The notes below the pieces were generated by a model, which searched no databases, had not been told where the DNA came from, and saw only the letters and a list, made by a program, of their open reading frames with translations. Below are positions 43,193 to 52,805 of a stretch of 64,000 bases of DNA, piece after piece. The translations under genes and the position numbers were made by a program. The stretch is from Chryseobacterium oranimense (GTDB taxonomy: Bacteria > Bacteroidota > Bacteroidia > Flavobacteriales > Weeksellaceae). Position 1 is the stretch's first letter. Each line of letters opens with the position of its first letter. The DNA is taken from NCBI RefSeq assembly GCF_025244725.1, contig NZ_CP104203.1:1922001-1986000 (forward strand), written 5' to 3'.

Positions 43193-44992
43193 TTATTTAC
43201 CTTCTTCCATTTTTCTTTTCAATTCTGCTAATGCATCGATATCTCCAAGAGTTGATCTTTCTTCGTTGTTTGAAGAAGATGATGTATTATTAGATCTGTT
43301 GTTAGAAGATTCTCTTACGTTTTTCTTCTCTTCGTCTCTAAAAATACCAGTATGAGATACTACTACTCTTTTGAATTCTTTATTGAATTCGATTACTTTG
43401 AAGTCAGCCTCTTCACCTTTCTTGATTTTAGATCCATCTTCTTTCTCTAATAATCTTGATGGGCAGAAAGCTTCTACTTCTACGTCTTCAAACTGTACTG
43501 AAGCTCCTTTATCGTGAACTTCTACAGCTTTACCAGCGTGGATAGTACCTTCAGCATATTTAGTTTCGAATTTATCCCAAGGATTTTCCTGAAGTTGTTT
43601 GTGACCTAGAGATAATCTTCTAGCCTGGATGTCTAGTTCTAGAACTACAACATCTAATTTATCACCAACTGCACAGAACTCAGATGGGTGCTTGATTTTC
43701 TTAGTCCAAGAAAGATCAGAGATGTAGATTAATCCGTCGATACCTTCTTCTAACTCTACGAATACACCAAAGTTAGTGAAGTTTCTTACAGTTCCTACAT
43801 GCTGAGATCCTACCGGGTACTTAGCTTCGATATTTTCCCATGGATCTTTAGACAATTGCTTGATACCAAGAGAAATTTTTCTTTCTTCTCTGTCTAGTGT
43901 TAATACTTCAGCTTCTACTTCATCACCTACCTTCACGAAGTCTCCTGCAGATCTTAAGTGAGTAGACCAAGACATTTCAGAAACGTGGATCAATCCTTCT
44001 ACACCTGGAGCAATTTCTACGAATGCACCATAGTCAGCAAGAACTACTACTTTTCCTTTTACTTTGTCTCCAACTTTCATGTCAGCAGAAAGAGCATCCC
44101 AAGGATGAGCTTCTAATTGCTTCATACCTAACTGGATTCTTGTTTTCTCATCATCGAAATCAAGGATAACAACTTTTACAGTCTGTCCGTCTTCAAGGAT
44201 TTCAGATGGGTGGTTCACTCTAGACCAAGAAAGGTCTGTAATATGGATCAATCCGTCTACACCTCCTAAGTCGATGAATACACCGTAAGAAGTAATATTC
44301 TTAACAGTACCTTCAAGAACCTGACCTTTTTCAAGCTGAGCGATGATTTCTTTTTTCTGACCTTCGATATCTGCTTCGATCAATGCTTTGTGAGATACCA
44401 CTACGTTTTTGAACTCAGGGTTGATTTTCACAACTTTGAACTCCATAGTTTTACCTACAAACTGATCGTAATCTTTGATTGGCTTAACATCAATCTGAGA
44501 ACCAGGTAAGAATGCTTCGATTCCGTGTACGTCAACGATCATACCTCCTTTAGTTCTAGACTTAACAAAACCGTTAACGATTTCTCCAGTTTCGTGAAGC
44601 TCGTTCACTCTATCCCAAGCTTTAAGCGTTCTTGCTTTTCTGTGAGATAATTGTAATTGACCAGTTTTGTCTTCTCTTCTGTCAACCATTACTTCTACAT
44701 CATCACCTACTTTCAATCCTGGGTTGTAACGGAATTCGTTAAGAGAAATAACACCTTCAGATTTGAAGTCGATGTCAACGATAGCTTCTTTATCAGTTAA
44801 TCTTACAACTTTACCAATGATAACATCGTTATCATTCAGGCTGCTTAGAGATCCGTTGTAGATTTCTTCTAAATCGCTTTTTTCTTTTCTCGCATCTGCA
44901 TCAAGACCTGATTCGAATGAATCCCAATCAAATTGTTCTGGTGCTACGTTTTGGTTTAATAAAACCTCTGCTGAATTTGTCTCTTTTGACAT
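43193..44992 (-). CDS. rpsA: 30S ribosomal protein S1
   Basis: A 599-residue protein with six S1 RNA-binding repeats, each carrying the VDGLIHITDLSW- or VEGLIHVSEMSW-type segment. It binds mRNA to the 30S subunit. The tail (about 560-599) is Asn/Ser-rich, as in other Bacteroidetes S1. Since most genes here lack a Shine-Dalgarno sequence, S1 is probably important for initiation; this is known from the phylum. It is a single-gene unit with a promoter about 120 bases upstream. Confidence 0.97.
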   Translation of the reverse strand: MSKETNSAEVLLNQNVAPEQFDWDSFESGLDADARKEKSDLEEIYNGSLSSLNDNDVIIGKVVRLTDKEAIVDIDFKSEGVISLNEFRYNPGLKVGDDVEVMVDRREDKTGQLQLSHRKARTLKAWDRVNELHETGEIVNGFVKSRTKGGMIVDVHGIEAFLPGSQIDVKPIKDYDQFVGKTMEFKVVKINPEFKNVVVSHKALIEADIEGQKKEIIAQLEKGQVLEGTVKNITSYGVFIDLGGVDGLIHITDLSWSRVNHPSEILEDGQTVKVVILDFDDEKTRIQLGMKQLEAHPWDALSADMKVGDKVKGKVVVLADYGAFVEIAPGVEGLIHVSEMSWSTHLRSAGDFVKVGDEVEAEVLTLDREERKISLGIKQLSKDPWENIEAKYPVGSQHVGTVRNFTNFGVFVELEEGIDGLIYISDLSWTKKIKHPSEFCAVGDKLDVVVLELDIQARRLSLGHKQLQENPWDKFETKYAEGTIHAGKAVEVHDKGASVQFEDVEVEAFCPSRLLEKEDGSKIKKGEEADFKVIEFNKEFKRVVVSHTGIFRDEEKKNVRESSNNRSNNTSSSSNNEERSTLGDIDALAELKRKMEEGK

Positions 44993-45113
44993 TTTCTAAT
45001 AAAATTTGTATTCCTTCTTTTTTAATGGTCTGAATAAATGTGGATCTAAAAAATACGGAAGTAATTAATTTTTAATAATTTACCTTTCAAACCTTTCACA
45101 CAAAAAGTGGGTG

Positions 45114-45146
45114 CAAAGATATGAAATTTTTAAATATAATCAACAA
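45114..45146 (-). promoter_or_regulatory. rpsA promoter with TATCTTTG -7 box
   Basis: On the minus strand TATCTTTG covers 45121-45114, with TTG about 19 bases farther upstream (45141-45146). The resulting leader is about 115 bases and may be regulatory, as S1 genes often control themselves. Confidence 0.7.
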
Positions 45147-45204
45147 TATTTAAGGGTTAAAAAAATAAGTATAAATAATTGATTATCAGATTAAGTAATA
45201 AGTG

Positions 45205-45810
45205 TTACAATTCCAGAACCGTTGCCAAATGTTTAGGGTAATCTTCTAAATCTTTCACAATATCTCCTTCTTTAAAAATATCATAACAGTTGTAGTCGGG
45301 CAAAATCTCTACACCACAAAATTTGTAATTACTGGTAATCTGTATAAAAACATCAGCTGTACTTCTGCCTTCAAAAAGTATCTGATTTGGATCATCGAAA
45401 CTGTTTTTAGGTGCATTCCAAGTCGCACAAACCATAAATTTTTTACCGTGTAATTTTCCACCTGTTCCATATTGTCGAGACGGATCTTCTCTTGTGCGCC
45501 CATCATCAGTAAGAAATTTTTGACTCATCAATCCGCTATTGAAAACTTCGTCCACATACTTTTTATAAATCCATGGTGCTCCAAACCAGTTAACTGGGGT
45601 TTGCAAAATAATGATATCTGCTTCAAGATGCTTTTCTACTTCTTCATCAGCATTATAACCATTTTCTACTTTAGTTTCTACAACTTCAAAACCTTTTTCT
45701 AAGAAAAATTCTTTAGCTTTTTGATTGAAAGCATCATTTAAAAGACCTTCTGACCAATTCGGATAAGTTAAATGGGTATTGATTAAGAGTACTTTTTTAG
45801 TTAAATTCAT
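45205..45810 (-). CDS. NAD(P)H-dependent oxidoreductase, MdaB-like
   Basis: A 201-residue flavodoxin-fold quinone reductase. Signatures are VLLINTHLTYPNWSEG near the N terminus and QTPVNWFGAPWIYKKYVDEVF, the FAD/quinone-contact segment of the MdaB family. It should reduce quinones by two electrons. It follows the aldo/keto reductase by 49 bases and probably shares its transcript. Base composition is more A/T-rich than that of the housekeeping genes nearby. Confidence 0.9.
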   Translation of the reverse strand: MNLTKKVLLINTHLTYPNWSEGLLNDAFNQKAKEFFLEKGFEVVETKVENGYNADEEVEKHLEADIIILQTPVNWFGAPWIYKKYVDEVFNSGLMSQKFLTDDGRTREDPSRQYGTGGKLHGKKFMVCATWNAPKNSFDDPNQILFEGRSTADVFIQITSNYKFCGVEILPDYNCYDIFKEGDIVKDLEDYPKHLATVLEL

Positions 45811-45859
45811 TGTAATTTATATTGATATTTTTAATTGATATAAAGCCATCGTACTGAAA

Positions 45860-47017
<1,158 letters not shown>

Positions 47018-47025
47018 TTATTAAA

Positions 47026-47033
47026 CAAAGGTA
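47026..47033 (-). promoter_or_regulatory. -7 promoter box (TACCTTTG) of aldo/keto reductase
   Basis: An exact TAnnTTTG match 23 bases before the ATG at 47002 on the minus strand. Confidence 0.65.
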
Positions 47034-47098
47034 TTTTTAGAAAAGCAGACCCACGGAAACAGATTACCACAAAAAAAGAAACAAATTACTGATTACGA

Positions 47099-47130
47099 AA
47101 AAACGCCTCTTGTGAAGGCGTTTTTACTAT
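47099..47130 (-). terminator. intrinsic terminator of AraC gene
   Basis: A 10-bp stem AAAAACGCCT / AGGCGTTTTT with a 7-base loop. Confidence 0.85.
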
Positions 47131-47132
47131 AT

Positions 47133-47999
47133 TTAGTTTCTGTTCATCGATTGCAGTCGGAATTCTTTTGGTGTAAGATTAACCTGCTTTTTGAAGAATT
47201 TTGAAAAGTAATTCGGATATTCAAAACCCAGTTCATAAGCCACTTCGGTCGTATTCATCTTTTGATTCTCTATCAATAATTCTTTGGCTCTTTTAATCAC
47301 AAAATCATGGATGTTTTCCAAAGCCGATTTTTTTGTAAAATGTTTTACAATATCACCCAGATAATTAGAAGTCAGACCCAATTTATCTGCAAAATATTGC
47401 ACATTAGGAAGCTGTTTTACAGGTTGATTATAATAGTCAATCAAACTTTGCTGAAAATCGGTAATGATATGATTGTACTGTTTCGGATCAGTAGAAAATT
47501 GTCTTTTGTAAAATGCTTCTACCAATGATACCAGCACATTTACATATGAAATCAAAACACTGAAATTTCTTTTTTCGCTTTCGTAATATTTCATCATTAA
47601 TCTGAAAACGGTACTCACTTCTTCCACCTCATCATCCGTTAAATACAATGCTTCATGCTGTCCGTAATCCAAATATGTTTTGAACAAAAACCTGTTTTCT
47701 TCAATGATTTTTTTGGAAAGCTGTAGATACATTCCTATGTAATTTGGCTCGGCATCCCAACCGGGTTCGATAATTAAATCCGGTGTATTGAAAAATATGG
47801 CGGAAACAGGCTCAATATCCGGTGTAGACTTTCTCTTGTATTTTATTTTAATCGAAATTCTGTAAAAATCCACAACAACAGGATCATCAGCTACAATTAT
47901 TTTTGGAGGATCATAATATCCCACGTCAATATCATTGTCCAATGGTGCGGCTAATCCAATAGATTTATTGTAAGATACAAAGTCTTTATAGATTTTCAT
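47133..47999 (-). CDS. AraC family transcriptional regulator
   Basis: A 288-residue protein with the sensor region at the N terminus and two HTH motifs in the last 100 residues, ending TEVAYELGFEYPNYFSKFFK and LTPKEFRLQ. It is transcribed away from the helicase gene and has a terminator before the aldo/keto reductase, so it is a single-gene unit. It is the likely regulator of the reductase pair downstream. The N-terminal part DPPKIIVADDPVVVDFYRIS resembles that of other flavobacterial redox-related AraC proteins; the ligand is unknown. Confidence 0.9.
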   Translation of the reverse strand: MKIYKDFVSYNKSIGLAAPLDNDIDVGYYDPPKIIVADDPVVVDFYRISIKIKYKRKSTPDIEPVSAIFFNTPDLIIEPGWDAEPNYIGMYLQLSKKIIEENRFLFKTYLDYGQHEALYLTDDEVEEVSTVFRLMMKYYESEKRNFSVLISYVNVLVSLVEAFYKRQFSTDPKQYNHIITDFQQSLIDYYNQPVKQLPNVQYFADKLGLTSNYLGDIVKHFTKKSALENIHDFVIKRAKELLIENQKMNTTEVAYELGFEYPNYFSKFFKKQVNLTPKEFRLQSMNRN

Positions 48000-48003
48000 C
48001 CGT

Positions 48004-48019
48004 CAAATTTACAAATTTA
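48004..48019 (-). promoter_or_regulatory. tandem -7 boxes (TAAATTTG twice) of AraC gene
   Basis: On the minus strand TAAATTTG occurs at 48019-48012 and again directly at 48011-48004, ending 4 bases before the ATG at 47999. One of the two would yield an essentially leaderless transcript. Confidence 0.55.
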
Positions 48020-48122
48020 TCATACTTCTTAAAATCAATATTAAAATTGAATAGGATAAAAGAATTAAAACTCAATCCTAATTCCTAAAGCTTATCATTT
48101 ACTACCTGCAACCTAAAATTAC

Positions 48123-48130
48123 TACCTTTG
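48123..48130 (+). promoter_or_regulatory. -7 promoter box (TACCTTTG) of DEAD-box helicase
   Basis: An exact TAnnTTTG match that ends 4 bases before the helicase ATG, so the mRNA would be leaderless or nearly so. Confidence 0.65.
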
Positions 48131-48134
48131 TAGC

Positions 48135-49442
48135 ATGGAACTACAATCAATTTATCAGAAACTGCAGATTCAGGACATGAATCAGATGCAGAAATCCACC
48201 TATAAAACGACAGAAAACAATACAGATGTGGTTTTGCTCTCCCCTACAGGTTCAGGTAAAACGCTCGCTTTTTTATTTCCCGTTCTTCGCAACCTTAAAA
48301 AAGATGCTTCCGGAATCCAGGCTCTGATTTTAGTTCCGGCAAGAGAACTGGCATTGCAGATTGAGCAGGTTTTCAAGTCGATGGGAACGGATTTTAAGGT
48401 TTCCGTATGTTATGGCGGCCATGATAAAAAAATTGAGGTCAACAATTTAATTGAAGCTCCTGCGGTTCTCATAGGAACCCCGGGGCGCGTGGTTTATCAT
48501 TTAAGAAACAGCAATTTTGATCCTAAAACCATTCAGACATTGGTTCTGGACGAATTCGACAAGGCTTTGGAACTGGGTTTTCATGAAGACATGGAATTCA
48601 TTACCGGATCACTAAAAGGTCTTTCGCAGAGAATTTTAACCTCAGCAACAGCAATGGATGAAATTCCTGCATTTACAGGTCTGAAAGATGAAAAAATCAT
48701 TAATTTCCTGAAATTAAATGAAGTAAAGCCGGACATCCAACTGCGAAAGGTAATGACCATTCCTGAGGAAAAACTGGATACCCTTTTTAACCTAATATGC
48801 AAAATAGGAAACAAAAGAACATTGATCTTCTGTAACCACCGCGAAGCTGTAGATCGTATTTCTGAGCTTTTAAGAGAAAAAGGAATTGCAAGAGAAACTT
48901 TCCACGGAGGAATGGAACAGGATGAAAGGGAACGTGCTCTTCTGAAATTCAGAAATGATTCCGCAAGGATTTTAATTACCACAGATCTCGCCTCCCGCGG
49001 CCTTGATGTTCCTGAAGTGGAATCTATTGTTCATTATCAGCTTCCTCCCAAAGAAGATGCCTTTATCCACAGAAACGGCCGTACCGCGAGGATGAATGCC
49101 AAAGGTTTTGCTTATCTTATCATGACTGAAGATGAAAACTTCCCGTTTATTAAAAGCAATACTCCTGAAGAAAGTGTAGCCGGCTTCAATAAAGTTCCGG
49201 AGAGAACTCCTTTTCAGACCATCTACATCAGTGCCGGGAAAAAGGATAAGGTAAATAAGGTGGATATCGTGGGTTATCTTATTAAAAAAGGAGAATTGCA
49301 AAAAGAAGACATCGGCATTATTGAAGTGAAGGATACAACTTCTTATGTGGCGGTTGCCAGAAATAAAACAGTTGCTGTTTTAAAGAAATTAAGTAATGAA
49401 AAGCTGAAGGGCAAGAAAGTGAAGATGGAAATTGCTTATTAA
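48135..49442 (+). CDS. DEAD/DEAH box RNA helicase
   Basis: A 435-residue RNA helicase. Motifs are Q (MNQMQKSTY), I (SPTGSGKT), Ia (VPARELA), Ib (TPGR), II (DEFD, a variant of DEAD), III (SAT), V (TDLASRGLDV) and VI (HRNGRTAR). The family unwinds RNA in ribosome assembly or decay. The C-terminal extension of about 80 residues holds a putative RNA-binding fold like that of DbpA-type helicases (KVDIVGYLIKKGELQKEDIG), which suggests a role on 23S rRNA; this is inference. The PhzF gene follows closely. DEFD at motif II is a mild deviation. Confidence 0.93.
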   Translation: MELQSIYQKLQIQDMNQMQKSTYKTTENNTDVVLLSPTGSGKTLAFLFPVLRNLKKDASGIQALILVPARELALQIEQVFKSMGTDFKVSVCYGGHDKKIEVNNLIEAPAVLIGTPGRVVYHLRNSNFDPKTIQTLVLDEFDKALELGFHEDMEFITGSLKGLSQRILTSATAMDEIPAFTGLKDEKIINFLKLNEVKPDIQLRKVMTIPEEKLDTLFNLICKIGNKRTLIFCNHREAVDRISELLREKGIARETFHGGMEQDERERALLKFRNDSARILITTDLASRGLDVPEVESIVHYQLPPKEDAFIHRNGRTARMNAKGFAYLIMTEDENFPFIKSNTPEESVAGFNKVPERTPFQTIYISAGKKDKVNKVDIVGYLIKKGELQKEDIGIIEVKDTTSYVAVARNKTVAVLKKLSNEKLKGKKVKMEIAY

Positions 49443-49479
49443 TAAAAAACATCCAATAAAAAACATCCAAAATTCAGAT

Positions 49480-50295
49480 ATGAAAATTAAAACATTCATT
49501 GCAGATGCCTTTACCGACAGATTATTTAAAGGAAATCCCGCAGCTGTATGTATTTTAAAGGAGGCTATTCCTGAAAAAAATATGATTCAGATTGCTAAGG
49601 AATTCGGCTTTTCGGAATCGGCATTTGTCATTCAAAAAGGGCCTTCCGATTTTTCGATACGTTATTTTTCTCCGGTTACTGAAATTCCACTATGCGGACA
49701 TGCTACGATGGCATCTGCGAAAGTTTTGTTTTCGGAATATCCGGATCTTGATACCTTAACATTTAAAACACAGTTTGGGCATATTCTTGAACTGAGAAAC
49801 AGCAATAACCAGATCGAAATGGTTTTTCCTGTACATGAAACCGAGAAATCCCCGTTTCCTGATGATTTAAAAAATGCAATAGGAATACAAAACATCATCA
49901 ATTGCGAATATAATAAGGACCACAATATCCTGATGGTGGAAATAGAAAGCAGTAAAGAGCTGGAAGAGTTAAGCCCGGATTTTGCCACATTAAAACAGAT
50001 CAAAACCACAATCAGCGGAGTTCTGGTAACTTCACCGTCTGCAAGAACCGGATACGACTTTGAATACCGTTACTTCTGGCCATGGTCAGGTTCCAATGAA
50101 GATCCTGTGACAGGAGGCGTACAAAGCTTTTTATGCAAATACTGGTCTTTGAAGCTGAATAAAAAAATCCTCAACGCTTTCCAATGCTCCGAACGTACAG
50201 GAAGCATGCAGGTAGAATTAAAAGGTGATCAAACGATAATAAGAAGCAATGCGGTGATATTCTTAGCCGGTGAAATGAATCAGATAACTGATTAA
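49480..50295 (+). CDS. PhzF family isomerase/epimerase
   Basis: A 271-residue protein from the ATG at 49480. The N terminus MKIKTFIADAFTDRLFKGNPAAV and the glutamate E in FGFSESAFV match the PhzF fold, with a diaminopimelate epimerase-like core. The glycine-rich DPVTGG near residue 205 is typical. Known members isomerise phenazine precursors, but most are of unknown substrate. It follows the helicase gene on the same strand by 37 bases, so the two may be cotranscribed. An upstream in-frame start at 49432 overlaps the helicase and is rejected. Confidence 0.9.
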   Translation: MKIKTFIADAFTDRLFKGNPAAVCILKEAIPEKNMIQIAKEFGFSESAFVIQKGPSDFSIRYFSPVTEIPLCGHATMASAKVLFSEYPDLDTLTFKTQFGHILELRNSNNQIEMVFPVHETEKSPFPDDLKNAIGIQNIINCEYNKDHNILMVEIESSKELEELSPDFATLKQIKTTISGVLVTSPSARTGYDFEYRYFWPWSGSNEDPVTGGVQSFLCKYWSLKLNKKILNAFQCSERTGSMQVELKGDQTIIRSNAVIFLAGEMNQITD

Positions 50296-50342
50296 GATAT
50301 TTATTCAATTGATCTATACACCAACTATCTTGTCAACAAACG

Positions 50343-50373
50343 AAAAAGATTAGCTAATTACTAATCTTTTTTT
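50343..50373. terminator. bidirectional terminator of PhzF and GLPGLI genes
   Basis: An 11-bp stem AAAAAGATTAG / CTAATCTTTTT with a 7-base loop. The right arm includes the GLPGLI stop codon. Confidence 0.85.
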
Positions 50374-51218
50374 AATTCTATTGAATTTTCGTATTTTAGA
50401 GTTTCCTCTCTTTCTTTTACTCCTTGTCGTACTGCTTCCTGTCCCTTAATAATAGTAGTTCCATAACTTTCTAGCATAGCAGCAGTATTTTCTCTAGAAA
50501 CCTTTAATGCTTGTTCTAATTTTTGTTGTGTCGTTTCTATGGCTTCTGTATATCTGCTTTTTTTAATGGTAATTAATTTACCTTTTAATTTAGATGCCGG
50601 TATGGATTTTACCAGTTCAAAATCAAAATCTCCTTTATCATCTGTTATTTTAACAATTAGTCCTGGTAATCCACTAAATTTATATGGACCATAAGGAAAT
50701 GGAATTTCAGGAGAATACCATGCGATCCAGTTCCGACCTTTAAAAGTAACTTCTGCTTTCTTGCAATTAATCATATTGATGACTTTTGTTTCATTCACAA
50801 GTTTCCAACTACCTATGTTTTGTTCTTTATAACTGAGTACCGACATACCAACTAATTGAAAGTACTGTATATTTTGATTTGCTTGTATAATTGTATATGG
50901 AAATTTCGTATTTGGTATAGATATTCCATTTTTAAGACTAAGAGTTATACTTCCATCGGAATTATTTGTTGTTACTCTGGATTTTTCTATTATCGAATCT
51001 CTTTTAAGAGATTTAGAACTAGCAAAAAATGCATGTTTATCACCTATCAATAATGAAAAAAGTTCCTCATGAATATAGTCCGGTGTTTGGGTATTTAATT
51101 TGGCTTTTAATAAATAAGTAAAACTTCCTCTTAAAGAATCATTATCGTATGTTTTAGAAAAAAATATTCCACTAAAAAATAATAGAAATAATAAAATTAG
51201 CTTTTTGTAATAGTACAT
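50361..51218 (-). CDS. GLPGLI family protein
   Basis: A 285-residue protein started at the ATG 51218. A hydrophobic signal (KLILLFLLFFSGIFF) is followed by a beta-rich domain with the diagnostic motif GLPGLI at residues 183-188 (YKFSGLPGLIVKI) and the downstream DFELV. The family is found in Bacteroidetes and its function is unknown. It begins 26 bases after the end of a double-glycine peptide gene on the same strand, a repeated association in this group that suggests a linked role. Sequence is A/T-rich compared with neighbours. Confidence 0.9.
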   Translation of the reverse strand: MYYYKKLILLFLLFFSGIFFSKTYDNDSLRGSFTYLLKAKLNTQTPDYIHEELFSLLIGDKHAFFASSKSLKRDSIIEKSRVTTNNSDGSITLSLKNGISIPNTKFPYTIIQANQNIQYFQLVGMSVLSYKEQNIGSWKLVNETKVINMINCKKAEVTFKGRNWIAWYSPEIPFPYGPYKFSGLPGLIVKITDDKGDFDFELVKSIPASKLKGKLITIKKSRYTEAIETTQQKLEQALKVSRENTAAMLESYGTTIIKGQEAVRQGVKEREETLKYENSIELKKD

Positions 51219-51244
51219 AAGGTTATTTAATTGAAAATAATTAA

Positions 51245-51424
51245 TTAACAATTACAATAAATCGCCTCCACTTTATCACGCCACTCATTAGCTTATTGTG
51301 GTGTCCAATCTTGTGTAGTTGTTGCAGTCACTCCACAACAAGTTTCAGCTATCCAAGTTTGTGGTAATTTACCTCCTTTTATAATTTTAAGGTCTTCACG
51401 AGTCATTTTTTTAAATTTTTTCAT
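51245..51424 (-). pseudogene. double-glycine bacteriocin-like peptide gene with internal stop
   Basis: The frame starts at the ATG at 51424 with MKKFKKMTREDLKIIKGGK, the leader form used by chryseobacterial bacteriocin-like peptides, with cleavage expected after GG (residues 17-18). The core continues LPQTWIAETCCGVTATTTQD and reaches a TAA at 51293-51295 (codon 44). After it, in the same frame, 15 more codons (ANEWRDKVEAIYCNC) run to a second stop at 51245-51247. Four cysteines would be complete only if read through. The gene is either recently broken, a sequencing error, or produces a short 43-residue peptide. Confidence 0.75.
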
Positions 51425-51580
51425 AAAATGTATTTTAAATTAAGTTCTAAATATATATAATTAATTCATCCAAAAGAGATATTTTTTATTATGTTAATTG
51501 GCTTGTATAGTGTGGAAAACAGCAAGTTATATTTGGGAATATTTGATAAAATATTGAATTAATCTTCTTATCGCATAAAA
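51425..51580. other. A/T-rich gap before the peptide gene
   Basis: No gene seen. It contains the likely minus-strand promoter of the peptide gene, near a CTCTTTTGG at about 51465-51478, though no exact TAnnTTTG was found. Confidence 0.4.
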
Positions 51581-51582
51581 AA

Positions 51583-51620
51583 GCTGATGAAAAGAAGTAT
51601 TACAGTTTCCTTTCATCAGC
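51583..51620 (-). terminator. terminator of SMP-30 gene
   Basis: GCTGATGAAA (51583-51592) pairs with TTTCATCAGC (51611-51620); a T run follows on the minus strand. Confidence 0.7.
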
Positions 51621-51642
51621 AGTTTTGGTAATATGTAAAATC

Positions 51643-52536
51643 TTACTTTACTCCTTTCACCTTGGTCGGAAGAGTATAGACTGATTTTGAGGCCGTAATG
51701 AAAAGGACATCATTGTTCTCTCCTCCAAAAGTCACATTGGAAGTCCAGTCTTCTTCGATAGGAATATGATAGATTTTCTTTCCGTGGCGGTCGAAAATAT
51801 GCACTCCTTTTCCGGTTAAATAAAGGTTTCCGTGCTTATCCAGCGTCATACCGTCTGAACCCATTTCACAGAAGAGCCTTTTCTCTGATAATTTTCCTTC
51901 TCCCAGGATATCGTACACATAGGTTTTTCCTGCATCAATATCAGAAATATAAAGTTTTTTAAACTTTTCACTTCCTACAATTCCGTTAGGCTGCACAAAA
52001 GTTTCCAGTTTAATGGTTTTCCCTTCTTTTGTCCTGTAATAAAGGCTTTTATGAGGAATTTCCTGCTTAAAACCTACCCAGTAATCTCTTTCATATAAAG
52101 GGTCCGTAAAATACATTCCTCCGGCTGAATCATTCCAAAGATCATTGGGTCCGTTCAGTCTTTTCCCCTGAAAACCTTTCAGGATCACTTCTATTTTTTT
52201 ATCCTTCGAAATTTTCCAGATCTCACCCTTATCATCAGAACAGGTAATAAGATTTCCATCCTTATCAAAATGAGTTCCGTTTGCCCGGCCTGTTTTTCCT
52301 AAAAACTCTACAATTTTATTGGTTTTCCAGTCCCAGTAGTAAATTTTATCATTAGGCTGGTCAGTGAAATAAACATTTCCCTGTTTGTCGGAAGACGGTC
52401 CCTCTGTAAAACCGAATCCATCCGAAACTTTCTCCGGCTGTATACCTCCATAAAACATTTTGCTATAATTTACTGATTGGCAGCTTAATAATGCGAAAAC
52501 CAAACCAATTATACCCAGGCTCTGTATCTTTTTCAT
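51643..52536 (-). CDS. SMP-30/gluconolactonase/LRE family lipoprotein
   Basis: A 297-residue protein from the ATG 52536, with a lipobox LLSC (Cys19). The six-bladed propeller domain is shown by EGPSSDKQGNVYFTDQPNDK, RLNGPNDLWNDSAGGMYFTDP and DGMTLDKHGNLYLTGKGV. Metal ligands would be the Glu of FTEGPS, the Asn of GPND and the Asp of DGMT. Known family members are lactonases. It should be anchored in the outer membrane or inner periplasmic leaflet. A longer in-frame start at 52593 would disrupt the lipobox position and is rejected. Confidence 0.9.
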   Translation of the reverse strand: MKKIQSLGIIGLVFALLSCQSVNYSKMFYGGIQPEKVSDGFGFTEGPSSDKQGNVYFTDQPNDKIYYWDWKTNKIVEFLGKTGRANGTHFDKDGNLITCSDDKGEIWKISKDKKIEVILKGFQGKRLNGPNDLWNDSAGGMYFTDPLYERDYWVGFKQEIPHKSLYYRTKEGKTIKLETFVQPNGIVGSEKFKKLYISDIDAGKTYVYDILGEGKLSEKRLFCEMGSDGMTLDKHGNLYLTGKGVHIFDRHGKKIYHIPIEEDWTSNVTFGGENNDVLFITASKSVYTLPTKVKGVK

Positions 52537-52805
52537 TCTTCCCTTATTTAAAAAACTGCAAGTTACAACATCAGCCATAAGATTCAAATACATTTACTCA
52601 TTTTGATACAATAAAAATTCAAATATAAAATGTCTTAATTGTCCTATTTTTGAAGCAGATGGTATTAGTTAAAAAATAGTTTTATCAGGACCTTTGCTAC
52701 GGTAAGATCAACATTATTTTTCCTTTTTTAAACTGACTGAAAAACCGTTTGATCCAGCCTCAAATATCACCTTAATACTTTTTTCAACTTAATAAAAGTA
52801 CCACA

